Source of the DNA: Castellaniella defragrans_A
Lineage (GTDB): Bacteria > Pseudomonadota > Gammaproteobacteria > Burkholderiales > Burkholderiaceae_B
Length of the DNA stretch: 7,424 nt
Strand: one strand, 5' to 3'
Assembly (NCBI RefSeq): GCF_040394755.1
Contig: NZ_JBEBRQ010000066.1
Within the stretch, counting starts at the first letter, position 1. Each line of letters opens with the position of its first letter. Made by a program: the position numbers and the translations under genes. This document shows, piece by piece, positions 6,172 through 7,424 of this stretch. The notes beneath the pieces were generated by a model. That model did no database searches, had not been told where the DNA came from, and saw only the letters and a program-made list of their open reading frames with translations.

Positions 6172-6195
6172 GCAGGGTAAATAAGGGATACGACC

Positions 6196-6666
6196 GTGAA
6201 TTTAAACGCGACTCTCTTCTTCCAGATGATCGTGTTTTTCGTTCTGGGCTGGTTCACGATGAAGTTCGTGTGGCCGCCCCTGACGAAGGCAATGGATGAT
6301 CGTCGCCAGAAAATCGCCGATGGTCTGGCCGCCGCCGAAAAAGGCAAGGCCGATCTGGCGCAGGCGCAGGCACGCGTCAGCCTGATGGAGGCCTCCTCCA
6401 AGGTTGAAAACCATGCGCGTCTGGCCGAGGCCGAAAAGCAGGCCGCCGTGCTGATCGATCAGGCCCGTCGCGAAGGCGAGGCCGAAAAGGCGCGTATCGT
6501 GGCGCAAGCCCGCCAGGATGCCCTCCAGGAAGCCCAGCGCGTGCGCGAGGCTTTGCGGGGCGAGGTGGCCGTGCTGGCGATCAAGGGCGCCGAACAGATT
6601 CTTCGCCGCGAAGTCGACGCGAAGGCGCACGCCGAGCTGCTCGACCAGCTCAAGGCGCAACTCTGA
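6196..6666 (+). CDS. atpF: F1Fo ATP synthase subunit b
   Basis: Subunit b dimerises to form the peripheral stalk that links subunit a in the membrane to delta on F1. The 156-residue product has the same length as the E. coli protein. It begins MNLNAT, then has one membrane helix (about 6-25), the hinge motif VWPPL (25-29), conserved R36 in DDRRQKIADGL, and a long Ala/Glu/Lys/Arg-rich helical stalk to the C-terminus (AVLAIKGAEQIL near 124-135). The start is a GTG, supported by AAGGGA 7 bp upstream and by the conserved MNLNAT N-terminus. It follows a 128-bp spacer after atpE and is 13 bp ahead of atpH. The GTG start may help hold b near two copies per complex. Confidence 0.97.
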   Translation: MNLNATLFFQMIVFFVLGWFTMKFVWPPLTKAMDDRRQKIADGLAAAEKGKADLAQAQARVSLMEASSKVENHARLAEAEKQAAVLIDQARREGEAEKARIVAQARQDALQEAQRVREALRGEVAVLAIKGAEQILRREVDAKAHAELLDQLKAQL

Positions 6667-6679
6667 ACCAGGGCGAGTC

Positions 6680-7219
6680 ATGGCTGAACTCTCTACAATC
6701 GCGCGGCCTTACGCCGAGGCCTTGTTCCAATCGGTGCGCGACGATGCGCGCGGGCTGGAATTCTGGTCCGGGGTGATGTCGCTGCTGGCCCAGGTGACGG
6801 GCATGGAGGACGTGCGCGAGGCGCTGGGTGACCCCCGCCTCGAGGACGCCCAGCGGATCGAGCTGCTCACCGGCCTGGTGCCGCAGGCCTTGCCCGAGCA
6901 GGCGGCGAATCTCGTCGCCCTGGTGGTGCAGAACGACCGCGTCGAGGTTCTGCCGCAGATCGCCGAGCAGTTCGAGCTGCTGCGCAATCGCCACGAGGGC
7001 ACGGCGCTTGCCCGTATTTCCAGCGCCTTTCCGATGGACGAGGCGCAGGTGGCCTCGCTGGTCGCCGGTCTGGAAAAGAAATTCGGTCTCAAGCTCAAGT
7101 CCGAGGTCACGGTCGATCCGGACCTGATCGGCGGCGTGCGTGTCGCCGTGGGCGACCATGTGCTCGACACTTCCGTGCAGGCCAGGCTGGCCAGCTTGCG
7201 CGATTCGCTGGCCGCGTGA
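6680..7219 (+). CDS. atpH: F1Fo ATP synthase subunit delta
   Basis: Delta (the homologue of mitochondrial OSCP) caps the F1 head and connects it to the b stalk. The 179-residue product has the typical N-terminal ARPYAEALF motif (8-16) leading a helical domain. The C-terminal signature VDPDLIGGVRVAVGDHVLDTS is at 145-165. The start at ATG 6680 fits the usual MAELSTIARPYA N-terminus; a purine-rich GGGCGAG lies just upstream. A longer frame open from 6518 overlaps atpF and is not needed. The gap to atpF is 13 bp and to atpA 36 bp, so the genes are co-transcribed. Confidence 0.97.
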   Translation: MAELSTIARPYAEALFQSVRDDARGLEFWSGVMSLLAQVTGMEDVREALGDPRLEDAQRIELLTGLVPQALPEQAANLVALVVQNDRVEVLPQIAEQFELLRNRHEGTALARISSAFPMDEAQVASLVAGLEKKFGLKLKSEVTVDPDLIGGVRVAVGDHVLDTSVQARLASLRDSLAA

Positions 7220-7255
7220 TGGCGGGCCACATAACAGGATTCCAGGAGTCTTACC

Positions 7256-7424
7256 ATGCAACTTAACCCGTCCGAGATCAGCGAACTGCTGAAGTCCCGC
7301 ATCGAAGGCCTGGGTGCTTCGACCGACGTCCGCACACAGGGCACGGTCGTTTCCGTCACCGACGGCATCACCCGCATCCACGGCCTGTCCGACGTGATGC
7401 AGGGCGAAATGCTCGAATTCCCCA
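7256..7424 (+). CDS. atpA: F1Fo ATP synthase subunit alpha, N-terminal part (cut by window edge)
   Basis: Only the first 56 codons are in the window. They read [18 protein letters not shown], the N-terminal helix that binds delta, then [30 protein letters not shown], the start of the beta-barrel crown of the alpha subunit. The nucleotide-binding motifs lie beyond the right edge. The ATG is preceded by AGGAG (7244-7248) with 7 bp spacing. Alpha forms the F1 hexamer with beta. The gene is not broken; it simply runs off the end. Confidence 0.96.

Noticed and set aside
1..7424. Mobile element, CRISPR array, toxin-antitoxin, phage-defence or other accessory system
   Set aside because: No transposase, integrase, spaced repeat array or unfamiliar gene cluster was found; all confident genes are conserved housekeeping or central-metabolism genes.

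Overview
The window looks like ordinary chromosomal DNA from a GC-rich betaproteobacterium. The protein sequences (AtpA N-terminus, AtpB with a long loop between membrane segments, TtcA next to FolB) suggest Burkholderiales, most likely Alcaligenaceae such as Bordetella or Achromobacter. That placement is from memory of the protein families, not from a search.

Layout. Bases 1-150 hold no gene I can support; a 14-bp direct repeat runs into the ttcA stop codon. Bases 151-3354 carry three minus-strand genes, read from right to left: an M61-family metallopeptidase with a C-terminal PDZ domain (1582-3354), folB (1204-1575; folate synthesis) and ttcA (151-1140; tRNA 2-thiocytidine formation). The 6-bp and 63-bp gaps suggest one operon. 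Only 25 bp separate the peptidase start from a divergent plus-strand enoyl-CoA hydratase (3380-4156).

After a 145-190 bp gap with a good sigma-70-type promoter (TTGAAT, 18 bp, TATAAT at 4246-4275), the F1Fo ATP synthase operon begins in the standard order: atpI, atpB (a), atpE (c), atpF (b), atpH (delta) and the first 56 codons of atpA (alpha), cut by the right edge. atpI helps c-ring assembly; a, c and b form the membrane proton channel and stator; delta and alpha belong to the F1 part. Key residues (a-subunit Arg219, c-subunit Asp59) are present.

The most interesting non-coding parts are the two spacers flanking atpE. The upstream one (109 bp) has two GC-rich hairpins, then a U-rich leader and the strongest ribosome binding site in the operon. 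The downstream one (128 bp) has two further inverted repeats. Since the c subunit is needed in about ten copies per complex and the others in one to three, these spacers probably set differential expression. I found no mobile element, CRISPR array, RNA gene or previously undescribed system; the gene content is conserved core metabolism.
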